Shown piece after piece: positions 29,161 through 37,888 of a stretch of 64,000 bases of DNA. The stretch is from Streptomyces litmocidini (GTDB lineage: Bacteria; Actinomycetota; Actinomycetes; Streptomycetales; Streptomycetaceae). The notes beneath the pieces are model-generated. The model was not told the DNA's origin. It saw nothing but the letters and a program-made list of their open reading frames with translations, and ran no database searches. The stretch lies in contig NZ_BMTQ01000003.1 of the NCBI RefSeq assembly GCF_014649755.1, positions 496,001-560,000 on the forward strand. Direction: 5' to 3'. The stretch's first letter is position 1. The number at the start of each line of letters is the position of its first letter. Made by a program: the position numbers and the translations under genes.

Positions 29161-30084
29161 ATGACTCACCGCACATCCCTGCGCGCCCGCGCGCTTCCGG
29201 CCGTGGCCGCCGCCGGCCTGCTCGTGCCCGTCGTGGCGGGCGCGGCGCCCGCTTCCGCCGCCACCGCGCCCCAGGTCAGCTGCACGTCCGGCAAGGCCGG
29301 GCTCGCCGCCAAGCTTCAGAGGGACATCACCGCCGCCCTCTCCACGCGCGCCGGCACCGTCGCCGTCGGCCTGCGCGACCGCGCCACGAACACCACCTGC
29401 ACCCTGCGCGCCACCACCTCGTACGACTCGGCCAGCGTCGTGAAGGTGACCGTCCTCGCCACGCTGCTCTGGGACGCCAAGAAGACCAATCGGTACCTGA
29501 CCTCACGCGAGACCAACCTCGCCACCGCCATGATCACCAAGTCCGACAACGCGGCCACCACGTCCCTGTGGAACCAGCTCGGCGTCACCAAGGTGAAGGG
29601 CTTCCTGACGGCTGCCGGCATGACGCGGACGGTGCCGGGGTCCGGCGGCTACTGGGGACTCACCCGGATCGACGTCACCGACGAGCAGCGGCTGCTCGCG
29701 CTGATCACCGCCAGGAACACCGTCCTGAGCGACAACTCCCGCACCTACATCCTCAAGCTCATGGGAAACGTCATCGCCTCGCAGAGGTGGGGAACCCCCG
29801 CCGGTGCGCCCTCTTCCGTGTCCGTGCACGTCAAGAACGGCTGGCTGCAGCGCGCCACGCGCGGCTGGCGCGTGCACAGCGTCGGCACGTTCCAGGGCGG
29901 CGGCCACGACTACACGGTCTCCGTGCTCACCGACGGCAACAGCACGATGACCTACGGCGTGAACACGATCCAGGCCGTGTCCAAGGTGATCCACCGGGAC
30001 CTGTTCCCGACCGCGACCGCCGCGTCCCTCTACACGCCGACCACCACGCCCAAGGAGGCGTACGTCGCGGTGCCCCAGGGCTGA
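29161..30084 (+). CDS. secreted class A beta-lactamase-like serine hydrolase
   Basis: 307 residues with a Sec signal peptide (about 1-34). The class A elements are SVVK (S-x-x-K, in SASVVKVTVL), SDN (TKSDNAATT) and, where K-T-G is expected, K-N-G (VHVKNGW). The general-base Glu of true class A enzymes is not obvious before the SDN motif. Beta-lactam hydrolysis is therefore uncertain, and a peptidoglycan-related peptidase or esterase role is equally possible. ATG 29161 follows a G-rich site. It converges with the rpsR paralogue. Confidence 0.88.
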   Translation: MTHRTSLRARALPAVAAAGLLVPVVAGAAPASAATAPQVSCTSGKAGLAAKLQRDITAALSTRAGTVAVGLRDRATNTTCTLRATTSYDSASVVKVTVLATLLWDAKKTNRYLTSRETNLATAMITKSDNAATTSLWNQLGVTKVKGFLTAAGMTRTVPGSGGYWGLTRIDVTDEQRLLALITARNTVLSDNSRTYILKLMGNVIASQRWGTPAGAPSSVSVHVKNGWLQRATRGWRVHSVGTFQGGGHDYTVSVLTDGNSTMTYGVNTIQAVSKVIHRDLFPTATAASLYTPTTTPKEAYVAVPQG

Positions 30085-30226
30085 TGCCCTGATCGCGCAC
30101 GAGGCGGGCGGACGGGACCGCGCCGACCGGACCCTCCACGGCGCTTTCCGCCACCTCCGCGACCGGCGACTCGCCCCGCCATGCCACCCGGCCTCGCCGT
30201 TTTCGCGGGGGGGGGCTCGCCGGGCC

Positions 30227-30284
30227 GCCCGACCCCGTCCCGGCTTCGACGGCGAGGCCCGCGAACGCCGCGACGGGGTCGGGC
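30227..30284. terminator. bidirectional terminator between beta-lactamase-like gene and rpsR
   Basis: Thirteen-base perfect arms (30227-30239 and 30272-30284), with four further pairs inside after one mismatch, lie between convergent genes. Confidence 0.65.
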
Positions 30285-30293
30285 CGATGACGG

Positions 30294-30530
30294 TCATCGA
30301 CCGGCGTACGGCAGGAGGGCCATCTCCCGGGCGTTCTTGATCGCGGTGGCGAGCGCCCGCTGCTGCTGCGCGGTCACGCGGGTGACGCGGCGGCTGCGGA
30401 TCTTGCCGCGGTCGGAGATGAACTTCCGCAGCAGATCGGTGTCCTTGTAGTCGATGTACGTGACGCCGGCCGCGTCGAGCGGGTTGGGGCGGGGCTTCGC
30501 GGGCTTGCGGGGGTCGGGGCGTCGGGCCAT
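30294..30530 (-). CDS. rpsR: 30S ribosomal protein S18, zinc-independent paralogue
   Basis: 78 residues. The S18 core is clear ([20 protein letters not shown], then [24 protein letters not shown]). It has no cysteine at all, as expected of a zinc-free paralogue that replaces the main S18 under zinc starvation. ATG 30530 follows GGAGGA. It is the last gene of the leftward unit rpmG, rpmE2, COG0523, rpsR controlled from the Zur box at 32185. Confidence 0.95.
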   Translation of the reverse strand: MARRPDPRKPAKPRPNPLDAAGVTYIDYKDTDLLRKFISDRGKIRSRRVTRVTAQQQRALATAIKNAREMALLPYAGR

Positions 30531-30574
30531 GTCGCGGTTCCTCCGAGGGAGCGTCTCAGTGGGGTCGTACGGGG

Positions 30575-31726
30575 TCAGGCGGCGTCGAGGAGGGAGTCGA
30601 AGGCGGTCGGCAGGCGCTTCCACGCCTCGCGTCCCTCCCGGTATTCGGCCTCCGTGAGCAGGCAGGAGTCGAGGAGTTCTTCGATCCCGTCCCGATCGAG
30701 GCCGGGCGAGGTGAAGACGAGGTGCTGGCAGCGGTCGCCGTGCTCGGGATGCCAGTCGAGCGCGGCGGCCGCGCGGCGCACGGGCGGGACCATCTCCCAG
30801 GCGGCGTCGGGCAGTGACGCCAGCCAGGGACCGGCGCTCTCCACGCACAACGCTCCGCCGGCCGCGTCCCAGGCGAGCAGCGTGTCGGGGCGGTCGGCGA
30901 GCCAGAACCGGCCGCGGCTGCGGGCCGCCGCGCAGCACAGGTCCTCGAGCGCCTCGTACAGCCGTTCCGGATGGAACGGTCGGTGGCGGCGCCAGACGAA
31001 GGTGGTGACGCCGGCCTCGTCGGCGTCCTGGGGCAGCAGCGCGCACGCGGGGTGCTGTGCGGCGGCCGCGGCCTCGACGTCGAAGCCGGCGAACGCGGCT
31101 GCGACGAGTTCGCCGGAACCGGCGGCCACGCGCCGCGCGGTGGGATGGAGCTGCGCGAGGAGGGCGCGGTCCTCGTCGTCGGCCCCGTCGTCGTCGACGA
31201 CGGCGAGCACGGGTGCGTACTCCAGCTGGCGGGCCCAGGTGTCGCCGACCGTCCGTCGATCGGTCGGGGCGGCGGCCAGGCCGGCCTCGGCCAGGTCGTC
31301 GCCGTTGCCCAGGCAGGGCAGGACGAGCGCGGGGTCCACGGCGGTGATCACGTTCGTCACGGCCAGGCGGTCTCCGCCGTGTCCGGCGATGACCTCCGCC
31401 ATGGCCTTCGGCTCGACCGAGTCCCACAACTCCACCACGGCGAGCCGGGTCAGACCGCCGTCGGCCAGTCGTTCCAGCTCCGGGACGAGGTCCTCGCGCA
31501 GCGCGCAGCACGCGCAGTCGTCGATCAGCGGCGTCTCGCCGGAGGAGAGGGTGCCGGAGGCGTCCCGTACGAGACGGAGCACCGTGCCGTCGGGCCCTCC
31601 GCCGAGGTCGTGGTGCAGCGCGACGCTGTCCGGGACGGCCCGCAGGAGTCGTTCGACGACCTCCTTGCGGGCGTCGGCGTGGAGCCCGGCGACGATCACG
31701 ACGGGAAGGCGGTGTTCGTGGTCCAT
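30575..31726 (-). CDS. COG0523/CobW-like protein with degenerate P-loop
   Basis: 383 residues with the COG0523 layout: an N-terminal beta strand ([20 protein letters not shown]), the metal-site motif CACCALRED (C-x-C-C), and a C-terminal CobW_C domain ([13 protein letters not shown], then [21 protein letters not shown]). Family members are GTP-dependent metal chaperones. Here the Walker A motif expected after the first strand (G-x-x-x-x-G-K-T/S) reads GLHADARKE, with no G-K-T, so GTP hydrolysis is doubtful. It overlaps rpmE2 by one base (TGATG) within the Zur-controlled unit, so a role in zinc shortage is likely. Confidence 0.9.
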   Translation of the reverse strand: MDHEHRLPVVIVAGLHADARKEVVERLLRAVPDSVALHHDLGGGPDGTVLRLVRDASGTLSSGETPLIDDCACCALREDLVPELERLADGGLTRLAVVELWDSVEPKAMAEVIAGHGGDRLAVTNVITAVDPALVLPCLGNGDDLAEAGLAAAPTDRRTVGDTWARQLEYAPVLAVVDDDGADDEDRALLAQLHPTARRVAAGSGELVAAAFAGFDVEAAAAAQHPACALLPQDADEAGVTTFVWRRHRPFHPERLYEALEDLCCAAARSRGRFWLADRPDTLLAWDAAGGALCVESAGPWLASLPDAAWEMVPPVRRAAAALDWHPEHGDRCQHLVFTSPGLDRDGIEELLDSCLLTEAEYREGREAWKRLPTAFDSLLDAA

Positions 31727-31971
31727 CAGCGGGCTCCGTAGCGGCGCTGGAACTTCTCGACGCGGCCGGCGGTGTCGAGGACGCGGGCGGTGCCCGTGTG
31801 GAAGGGGTGGCTCGCGGAGGAGATCTCCACGTCGACGACCGGGTAGGCGTTGCCGTCCTCCCACGCGACGGTCTTGTCGCTGGTCATCGTCGACCGGGTG
31901 AGGAAGGCGGTGCCGGAGGCGGAGTCGCGGAAGACGACGGGCTCGTAGGCGGGGTGGATTCCGGGCTTCAT
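31726..31971 (-). CDS. rpmE2: 50S ribosomal protein L31 type B (zinc-free)
   Basis: 81 residues. The start [16 protein letters not shown] and the core [34 protein letters not shown] are those of type B L31, which is longer than type A and lacks its CxxC zinc site; no cysteine is present. It replaces zinc-binding L31 during zinc starvation. It lies 37 nt after rpmG, and its stop overlaps the COG0523 start by one base. Confidence 0.97.
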   Translation of the reverse strand: MKPGIHPAYEPVVFRDSASGTAFLTRSTMTSDKTVAWEDGNAYPVVDVEISSASHPFHTGTARVLDTAGRVEKFQRRYGAR

Positions 31972-32008
31972 GGCAGGACCTTTCGTTGACGGGGGCGGGG
32001 CGGGACGG

Positions 32009-32173
32009 TCAGCGCTCTTCGCGGAAGTCGGCGTGCCGGCCGACGACGGGGTCGTCCTTGCGCAGCACGAGGCGGTCGGGGTCGTCGCGCCGGTTCCTGC
32101 GCGTCACATGGGTGAGCCCGGTGCCCGCCGTGGAGCGGAACTCGGCGACCGGGCGGATCTCGTTGCGTGCCAT
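32009..32173 (-). CDS. rpmG: 50S ribosomal protein L33, zinc-free paralogue
   Basis: 54 codons: [19 protein letters not shown], then [19 protein letters not shown], ending [10 protein letters not shown], the compact L33 pattern without cysteines. There is no ribosome binding site. A TATACT -10 hexamer (32185-32180, minus strand) lies only 6 nt before the ATG, so the transcript is probably leaderless. It is the first gene of the leftward Zur-controlled unit. Confidence 0.95.
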   Translation of the reverse strand: MARNEIRPVAEFRSTAGTGLTHVTRRNRRDDPDRLVLRKDDPVVGRHADFREER

Positions 32174-32184
32174 GCCGCGAGTAT

Positions 32185-32201
32185 ATGGGAACGATTTTCA
32201 T
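32185..32201. promoter_or_regulatory. Zur box between divergent ribosomal-protein units
   Basis: The plus strand reads ATGGGAACGATTTTCAT, a near-palindrome matching the Streptomyces Zur operator pattern (TGRAAACGATTTTCA-like, from memory). It overlaps the rpmG -10 hexamer on one side and the -35 region of rpmB (-10 TACAGT at 32214-32219) on the other, so one bound Zur dimer could shut both units. Confidence 0.88.
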
Positions 32202-32259
32202 TTCCGATACCGCTACAGTGAGCACCTCACCCCAGCCAGCAGGAAAGGCGGCATCATCC

Positions 32260-32496
32260 ATGTCAGCTCACTGCCAACTGACCGGCGCCGAGCCGGGCTT
32301 CGGCAACGCGGTCTCCCACTCCCACCGGCGCACCTCGCGCCGTTTCGACCCGAACGTCCAGCGCAAGCGCTACTGGCTGCCCGGCGAGGGACGGCACGTC
32401 CGGCTCACCCTGAGCGCCAGGGCGATCCGGACGGTGGACGTGATCGGCGTCGAGGCCGCCGTGGCGCGCATCCGCGCACGAGGGGGGAAGGTCTGA
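32260..32496 (+). CDS. rpmB: 50S ribosomal protein L28, zinc-free paralogue
   Basis: 78 residues. The L28 signature [18 protein letters not shown] and the core [19 protein letters not shown] are clear. Only one cysteine remains, where zinc-type L28 has a CxxC pair, consistent with zinc independence. ATG 32260 follows AGGAAAGG. It is first in the rightward Zur-controlled unit and overlaps rpsN by one base (TGATG). Confidence 0.95.
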   Translation: MSAHCQLTGAEPGFGNAVSHSHRRTSRRFDPNVQRKRYWLPGEGRHVRLTLSARAIRTVDVIGVEAAVARIRARGGKV

Positions 32497-32801
32497 TGGC
32501 GAAGCGAAGCAAGATCGCGAAGAACGAGGAGCGCAAGGAGATCGTCGAGCGGTACGCCGCCCGGCGGGCCGAGCTCAAGGAGGTCATCCGCCGCCCGTCC
32601 TCCACGGCGGCCGAACGGGACGCCGCCTCCGCCGAGTTGCGCCGGCAGCCGCGTGACGCCAGTGCCACGCGCGTGCGCAACCGCGACAGCACGGACGGCC
32701 GCCCCCGCGGCTACCTGCGCAAGTTCGGCCTCTCCCGCGTACAGGCACGCCGACAGGCACACGCCGGCTTCCTTCCGGGGGTGACCAAGTCCTCCTGGTG
32801 A
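32496..32801 (+). CDS. rpsN: 30S ribosomal protein S14, zinc-free long form
   Basis: 101 residues, the long S14 form that lacks the two CxxC pairs of the short zinc type. [20 protein letters not shown] and the C-terminal [19 protein letters not shown] are diagnostic. It replaces the zinc-binding S14 during zinc starvation, which releases zinc. It is coupled to rpmB through a TGATG overlap. Confidence 0.96.
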   Translation: MAKRSKIAKNEERKEIVERYAARRAELKEVIRRPSSTAAERDAASAELRRQPRDASATRVRNRDSTDGRPRGYLRKFGLSRVQARRQAHAGFLPGVTKSSW

Positions 32802-33256
32802 ACGCGTACTCGAGGTCGCCTTCGACCCCGGCGACCGGCGGCGAACCGTAGCCGTCCGCGGGAAACGGACGCCCTGAGCGTCGGGGGTCGCCCACGTCCG
32901 CGTGTGGACCTGCGGGGTCGCTAGGGGACCCGAGGGCCGCACGCGGACCCCGGGGAGCCGAGGCGTCTCCTTCGCCCCGGGCACCGCGCGCAGCACCGCG
33001 TCCGACGGTTCGCGCACCACCGTCCCGTTGCCGGTGCGGTCGGGTCACCGCGGTCCGGTCGCCGGTCAGTCGGTGATGGTGATGATGGCGATGGCGATGG
33101 CGATGGCGATGGCATACGCGTCCGTGGCCGACCTGGTCACGCCGCGCGCCCGCCCTGTCATGACCCCGCAGGTAATCGACCGTCACCGGGCCCGGAGCAC
33201 AGGATGGGCGGCGTACCGAGCAGTCCCCGGCCGTCACCACCTGGAGGAACCCCGTC
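32802..33256. other. non-coding gap with GATGGC tandem repeat
   Basis: No gene is supported across 455 nt. Five exact tandem copies of GATGGC occupy 33084-33113, preceded by related GATGGT/GATGAT units. An open frame on the minus strand through the repeat encodes a His/Arg run and has no other coding sign. The 3' part should hold the promoter of the alpha/beta hydrolase. Confidence 0.5.
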
Positions 33257-34093
33257 ATGCCGTACTTCGAGTCTGCCGCCGACCGCACCCGCCTCCACTT
33301 CGTCGACTACGGCCCTTCGGACGGGCCCGTCATCGTCTTCGTCAGCAGCTCGTACTTCGGTACCGAGATGTGGGAGCACCAGATGCTGCCGCTCGCGGCC
33401 GAAGGTTTCCGCTGCGTGGGTTTCGACCGCAGGGGACACGGCAGGTCCGAGGACGTGTGGGGCGGCTTCGATCTCGACACCCTCGCCCGGGATCTGGGCT
33501 CGCTGCTCGATCACCTGGACCTGCGTGACGTCACCCTGGTCGGGCATTCGCTCGGCACGGCCGAGGTCGTCCGGCACCTCACCCACCGCGGTACCGACCG
33601 AGTGGCGCGCGTCGCCCTCGTCGGCGGAATCGCGCCGGGACCGGCCCGCTCCGCGGACCACCCGGAGGGCTGGGATCCGGAGCTGATCCGCGGATCCGCG
33701 GAGACCTTCCGCCGGGACCGGGCGAAGTTCTTCGCCGACGGCGCCGACGCGTTCTTCGCCCGCCACCTGCCCGGCCCGCAGGTGTCGGACGAGTACGTGG
33801 CGTACATGGTGGGCCGCTGCCACGGGGCGACGGCCCGCGCCGCCACCGCCCTGTGGGACCTCCTCCCCTCCCTGAACCTCGTCCCGGAGATGGTGAAGAT
33901 CGACTGCCCGGTCCTCGTCGTCCACGGGTCCGACGACGCCTCCGCGCCCCTGGCCCTCACGGGGCGCCGCGCGGCCGACCTGATCCCCGGAGCGGAGCTG
34001 CGCGTGTACGCGCACGCGGGGCACGGGCTTTTCGCGACCCACGCGGACCGTCTCAACGACGACCTGCGCGCCTTCGCCCGGGCCGCGGGGTGA
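33257..34093 (+). CDS. alpha/beta hydrolase
   Basis: 278 residues of the alpha/beta-hydrolase fold. The nucleophile elbow is GHSLG, the acid lies in VVHGSDDASAPL and the histidine in YAHAGHGLF. GFDRRGHGRS is the loop after strand 4 seen in epoxide-hydrolase and chloroperoxidase-like members. The oxyanion segment reads VFVSSSYF instead of the usual HG motif, so the substrate class is open. ATG 33257 lies behind GGAGGA. It is transcribed alone, and its 3' end overlaps the tail of a leftward remnant. Confidence 0.9.
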   Translation: MPYFESAADRTRLHFVDYGPSDGPVIVFVSSSYFGTEMWEHQMLPLAAEGFRCVGFDRRGHGRSEDVWGGFDLDTLARDLGSLLDHLDLRDVTLVGHSLGTAEVVRHLTHRGTDRVARVALVGGIAPGPARSADHPEGWDPELIRGSAETFRRDRAKFFADGADAFFARHLPGPQVSDEYVAYMVGRCHGATARAATALWDLLPSLNLVPEMVKIDCPVLVVHGSDDASAPLALTGRRAADLIPGAELRVYAHAGHGLFATHADRLNDDLRAFARAAG

Positions 34094-34630
34094 TCGACGC
34101 CGCCCGCGCGGGGACGGTCGTCCCGCACGGCCTCCCACCTCGGCCGCTCCCCGTCGGCCGGACCCACCCGGTGACGCCCGCCGCGCTCGGGCGTCCACAC
34201 GCGGTACCGGTGCCGTGGGGGCGCGGTCGGACCAGCAGGACGACCGCCAGCACGCCCGACGCGTCGACGACGCCGCACCCTTCGGACCAGGCGCGCGGGA
34301 CGCCCCGGCCGGTGCGGTGGTGCGAGAGGTCCCAGAGGGCGTGGGCGAACCAGCCGACGGCCACGGCGTACAGTGCGGTCCTCCCGTCCAGGAGGAGGGC
34401 GACCGCGGCCCACGCGCGGAAGACGACGAGACCGGCGGCCTGGACGGCGAGCGTCCGCCGGTCGCCGAGTTCGCCGCGTACGGCCCCGAGGGCCAGGTAA
34501 CACAGCGGCATGACCACGAGGAGGGCGGCGAGGAAGGACGCGGTCGGGAGCCCGTCGGCGAAGGTCGCGAGGGCGAGGGCGAGCCGGGTCGGCCCGCGGT
34601 GGACGAGGAAGCGGACGGGCGCGGCCGTGC
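34053..34630 (-). pseudogene. membrane protein, probably truncated and with lost stop
   Basis: About 135 residues at roughly 34625-34215 have the look of a small membrane protein: FADGLPTASFLAALLVV, MPLCYLALGAV, LAVQAAGLVVFRAWAAVALL, LYAVAVGWFAHALWDLSHH, then VPRAWSEGCGVVDASGVLAVVLLV. That last segment resembles the end of a known type of Streptomyces membrane protein. Here the frame then runs on through 54 low-complexity codons into the end of the alpha/beta hydrolase gene, which suggests a lost stop. The 5' end has no good start or ribosome binding site and meets the GlxA-like remnant. Confidence 0.45.
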
Positions 34631-35015
34631 TGGCCGCGGCAGGTCTCCTCGACGGCCGACGGGCCACCCCCCACTGGCCGTTCGCCCCGCAGCCGGCGAA
34701 CGGCCACCCGGATGTGCGGGTGGACCCGGCGCCCCTGTGGATCCGCGACGGCAACGTGTACACGCCGGCCGGCATCACCAGCGCGCCGGACCTGACCCCG
34801 GCCTTCATCGAGGAGGACCACGGCCCGGAGCCGGCGCGCCAGGTGGCCCGGCACCTCGTCGTCCCCATGCAACGTCCGCGCGATCAGCGCCGGATGAGCG
34901 TGTTCACCGCGGCACCGCCGCCTCGCGAGGACACCGTCCGCGTCCTCGCCTCCTCCATCGCCGCGCACCCGAACGACGACCTGAGCACGCCCGCCCTCGC
35001 CGCCCGCGCCGGGAA
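34612..35015 (+). pseudogene. remnant of a GlxA/FtrA-type AraC regulator
   Basis: Translation in one frame gives AAGLLDGRRATPHWPF, VYTPAGITSAPDLTPAFIEE, DHGPEPARQVARHLVVPMQR, MSVFTAAPPP and DLSTPALAARAG, a clear match to the middle of GlxA-family regulators (DJ-1/PfpI domain end plus the entry into the AraC DNA-binding part). The first 120 or so residues and nearly the whole helix-turn-helix part are missing, and the frame degenerates after AARAG. It cannot make a working regulator. Confidence 0.7.
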
Positions 35016-35280
35016 CGGCGGCGCGCCCCCGGGAGGCGGTCGGCCGGTCGGCAGGCCCGGTCCGCAGGAGGTGACGGGGCAGTCGTCCACGTACGTCGCC
35101 TCGCCGCCGGTGACCAGGTCGGCGGGGAGGAAGGGGGTCGCCTCCGGAGGCCGGCGCCGGCCCCTCGCACGCCGGACGTCCCCTCCGGCTCGGGGCCCCG
35201 GTTCCCGGCAGGGGCTCCGGCCCGGGGAGCTGCCGTCCCCGTGGCTCGTGGAGCCGTACGGCTCCCCACCGCTGGGCAGG

Positions 35281-37002
35281 TCATGCCTCCCGGTCGGCTC
35301 CGGGGCCCTGGGCGGCACCGGGTTCGTCGATGACGTCCCGTTTGTCTCCCCGGCCGTGGTCGAGGGCCGCCAGTTCCGGGAAGTTCAGGTCGAAGGCCGG
35401 GGATTCGGAGCGGATGCGCGGGAGCGCGAGGAAGTTGTGGCGGGGCGGGGGGCAGGACGTCGCCCATTCCAGGGAGCGGCCGAAGCCCCAGGGGTCGTCC
35501 ACGGTGACCCGGGGGGCGGTCCTGGCGGTCTTCCAGACGTTGTAGAGGAACGGCAGGGTCGACGTGCCCAGCAGGAAGGCCCCGATGGAGGAGATCGTGT
35601 TGAGGGTGGTGAACCCGTCGGCCTGGAGGTAGTCGGCGTAGCGGCGGGGCATCCCCTCGGCGCCCAGCCAGTGCTGGACGAGGAACGTGCCGTGGAAGCC
35701 GACGAACAGCGTCCAGAAATGGATCTTGCCGAGGCGTTCGTCGAGCATGGTGCCGGTCATCTTGGGCCACCAGAAGTAGAAACCGGCGAACATCGCGAAG
35801 ACGACCGTCCCGAAGACCACGTAGTGGAAGTGGGCGACGACGAAGTAGCTGTCGGTGACGTGGAAGTCCATGGGCGGCGAGGCCAGGATGACCCCGGTGA
35901 GCCCGCCGAACAGGAAGGTGACGAGGAATCCGATGGACCACAGCATCGGGGTCTCGAACGAGACCGACCCGTTCCACATCGTGCCGATCCAGTTGAAGAA
36001 CTTCACCCCCGTCGGCACCGCGATCAGGAAGGTCATGAAGGAGAAGAACGGCAGCAGCACCGCGCCGGTGGCGAACATGTGGTGCGCCCAGACGGTCACC
36101 GACAGACCGGCGATGGCGATCGTGGCCCCGATGAGGCCCACGTAGCCGAAGATCGGCTTGCGGGAGAAGACGGGCAGGATCTCGGTGACGATGCCGAAGA
36201 ACGGCAGCGCGATGATGTAGACCTCGGGATGCCCGAAGAACCAGAACAGGTGCTGCCACAACAGTGCGCCGCCGTTGGCCGGATCGTAGACGTGCGCGCC
36301 GAACTGCCGGTCCGCCTCGAGCGCCAGCAGCGCCGCCGCCAGCACGGGGAACGCGAACAGTACGAGCACGGACGTCAGCAGCACGTTCCACGTGAAGATC
36401 GGCATCCGGAACATCGTCATGCCCGGAGCGCGCATGCAGACGATCGTGGTGATGAAGTTGACCGAGCCCAGGATCGTCCCGAAGCCGCCGAGCGCGAGCC
36501 CCATGATCCACATGTCGCCGCCGACGTACGGGGTGTGCTCTCCGCCGCTGAGCGGCGTGTAGGCGGTCCAGCCGAAGTCCGCGGTGCCCTGGCTGGTGAA
36601 GACGCCGCAGAAGGCGATCAGGCCGCCGAAGAGGAACAGCCAGTACGCCAGCATGTTCAGCCGCGGGAACGCCACATCGGGGGACCCGATCTGCAACGGC
36701 ATGATCGCGTTGGCGAAGCCGGCGAAGGTCGGAGTCGCGAAGAGCAGCAGCATCACCGTGCCGTGCAGGGTGAACGCCTGGTTGTACTGCTCGGGAGAGA
36801 CGATCTGCAGACCCGGCCGCGCCAGTTCCGCACGGATCACCAGGGCGAGCGTTCCACCGAGCAGGAAGAAGACGAACGACGTGACCAGGTAGAGGTGCCC
36901 GATCTTCTTGTGGTCCGTCGTCGTCAGCCAGTCCACGACGGCCCTCCCCCGCCTCTTCCTCTTCACGGGTACGAGGGTGGGCGGCTCCGTGGACGTGGCC
37001 AT
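35281..37002 (-). CDS. ctaD: cytochrome c oxidase subunit I (aa3-type), orphan copy
   Basis: 573 residues with twelve spans. The CuB-ligand and cross-link motif [17 protein letters not shown] (His-Tyr), the AHHMFATG pair of CuB histidines, the heme ligands in AHFHYVVFG and the K-channel region [15 protein letters not shown] are all intact, so it should be catalytic. It reduces oxygen to water in the membrane. Subunits II, III and IV and the bc complex are absent nearby, so it must use subunits encoded elsewhere or serve as a spare isoform. ATG 37002 follows GGAG. Confidence 0.96.
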   Translation of the reverse strand: MATSTEPPTLVPVKRKRRGRAVVDWLTTTDHKKIGHLYLVTSFVFFLLGGTLALVIRAELARPGLQIVSPEQYNQAFTLHGTVMLLLFATPTFAGFANAIMPLQIGSPDVAFPRLNMLAYWLFLFGGLIAFCGVFTSQGTADFGWTAYTPLSGGEHTPYVGGDMWIMGLALGGFGTILGSVNFITTIVCMRAPGMTMFRMPIFTWNVLLTSVLVLFAFPVLAAALLALEADRQFGAHVYDPANGGALLWQHLFWFFGHPEVYIIALPFFGIVTEILPVFSRKPIFGYVGLIGATIAIAGLSVTVWAHHMFATGAVLLPFFSFMTFLIAVPTGVKFFNWIGTMWNGSVSFETPMLWSIGFLVTFLFGGLTGVILASPPMDFHVTDSYFVVAHFHYVVFGTVVFAMFAGFYFWWPKMTGTMLDERLGKIHFWTLFVGFHGTFLVQHWLGAEGMPRRYADYLQADGFTTLNTISSIGAFLLGTSTLPFLYNVWKTARTAPRVTVDDPWGFGRSLEWATSCPPPRHNFLALPRIRSESPAFDLNFPELAALDHGRGDKRDVIDEPGAAQGPGADREA

Positions 37003-37371
37003 GGGGACTCCGTGACGGGCTCAAAGGGAACGCGGGCGGGCGGTGCGACCCTAGGCCCCGCCCCTCCCGGCGGCCGCCCCGACACGGGCGCTCGGGATCA
37101 GTCCCTTCATCACACCGGTGCCGGCCTGCGGATCTGCTCTCCCGCCGCGGCGAAAGCCTCCGTTCGGCGGACGCGGGACGTCAGCCGGCGCACGCCCCGG
37201 AGAGGCTCTGCTCGGCGAGCCCGACGTCCGTTCCGGGAACGGGGACGAGCGAGGCGCTCGGCACGCGGGTGACCAGCGCCGTTCCGGAGGCGGTGCCGGC
37301 CGCACCCGCGGCCGTCCCGGCCCTTTCCTCGGGCACCGCCGCCCGACCGCCCCGGCGCCTGTCGCGCGTGC
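37003..37371. other. gap between ctaD and STAS gene
   Basis: No gene is firmly supported in 369 nt. The only candidate is a 64-codon ORF coupled to the STAS stop, listed separately. The right-hand ctaD promoter should lie near 37020-37080, where I see no convincing hexamers. Confidence 0.35.
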
Positions 37372-37375
37372 TCAC
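37181..37375 (-). CDS. possible small ORF coupled to STAS gene
   Basis: GTG 37375 overlaps the STAS stop as GTGA and opens 64 codons ending at 37181. The product is Ala/Gly/Arg rich (begins [20 protein letters not shown]) with no recognised domain. STAS genes in Streptomyces are often followed by a kinase gene, so this could be the eroded start of one or chance. Confidence 0.25.
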   Translation of the reverse strand: MSTRDRRRGGRAAVPEERAGTAAGAAGTASGTALVTRVPSASLVPVPGTDVGLAEQSLSGACAG

Positions 37376-37776
37376 GAGGCGATGGCGTCGTCGACCGTTT
37401 CCCAGATCTGCAGAACGTCGTCCACGCCGGTGATCGCGCAGAGTCGCCGGACCCGCTCCGACGGCGCCGCCACGCGCAGCTTTCCCGTCTGGTGGGTGAG
37501 GATCACCAGGTTCAGGAAGGTCGAGTCCGCGAAGGTGACCCCCGACGCGTCCAGGACCACCTTCGGATGCGTCTCGGTCGCGGTCTTCAGCGCGTCGGCC
37601 AAGGGCCCGACGGAGTGCATGTCGTAATCGCCGCTGGCCTCGACGACCTGCGCCCCGCGGCACTCGTACCGGACCACCATGCTCTGCTGCGACTCGTCTC
37701 CGGTGACCTGCTCCGGCACCAGCTTTCCGCCGGGCGCGGTCAGGAGCGCGGACGTGGCGGTCTCGTCCCAGGACAT
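37372..37776 (-). CDS. STAS-domain anti-sigma-factor antagonist
   Basis: 134 residues from ATG 37776, chosen for GGAGGGAG upstream; a longer frame to 37818 lacks one. The STAS core VVRYECRGAQVVEASGDYDMHS, VVLDASGVTFADSTFLNLVI and LCAITGVDDVLQIWETV is complete, with D-S-T as the phosphorylatable loop. It acts by partner switching with an RsbW-type kinase (family role). No kinase is adjacent. It is divergent from a winged-helix gene, with 112 AT-rich nucleotides between. Confidence 0.88.
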   Translation of the reverse strand: MSWDETATSALLTAPGGKLVPEQVTGDESQQSMVVRYECRGAQVVEASGDYDMHSVGPLADALKTATETHPKVVLDASGVTFADSTFLNLVILTHQTGKLRVAAPSERVRRLCAITGVDDVLQIWETVDDAIAS

Positions 37777-37888
37777 TCTCGAACTCCCTCCGGGGTCCCT
37801 CCACGGGAGGGAAGGCACGACATCAGATGCAGGAAAACTATGTCATGCATTTTTGTTCCGGCAAACGGGGTCCCGTAAAATCCGGAGC

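Noticed and set aside
32584..33288. Minus-strand ORF with a His/Arg-rich run that looks metal-binding
   Set aside because: The run is only the translation of the GATGGC repeat, and the rest is antisense to rpsN with no domain or start signal.
34884..35318. Minus-strand ORF overlapping the GlxA remnant and ctaD end
   Set aside because: It is antisense to the remnant, has no domain and has composition typical of shadow frames.
37051..37305. 84-codon minus-strand ORF upstream of ctaD
   Set aside because: Arg/Pro-rich, no ribosome binding site, no recognisable fold.
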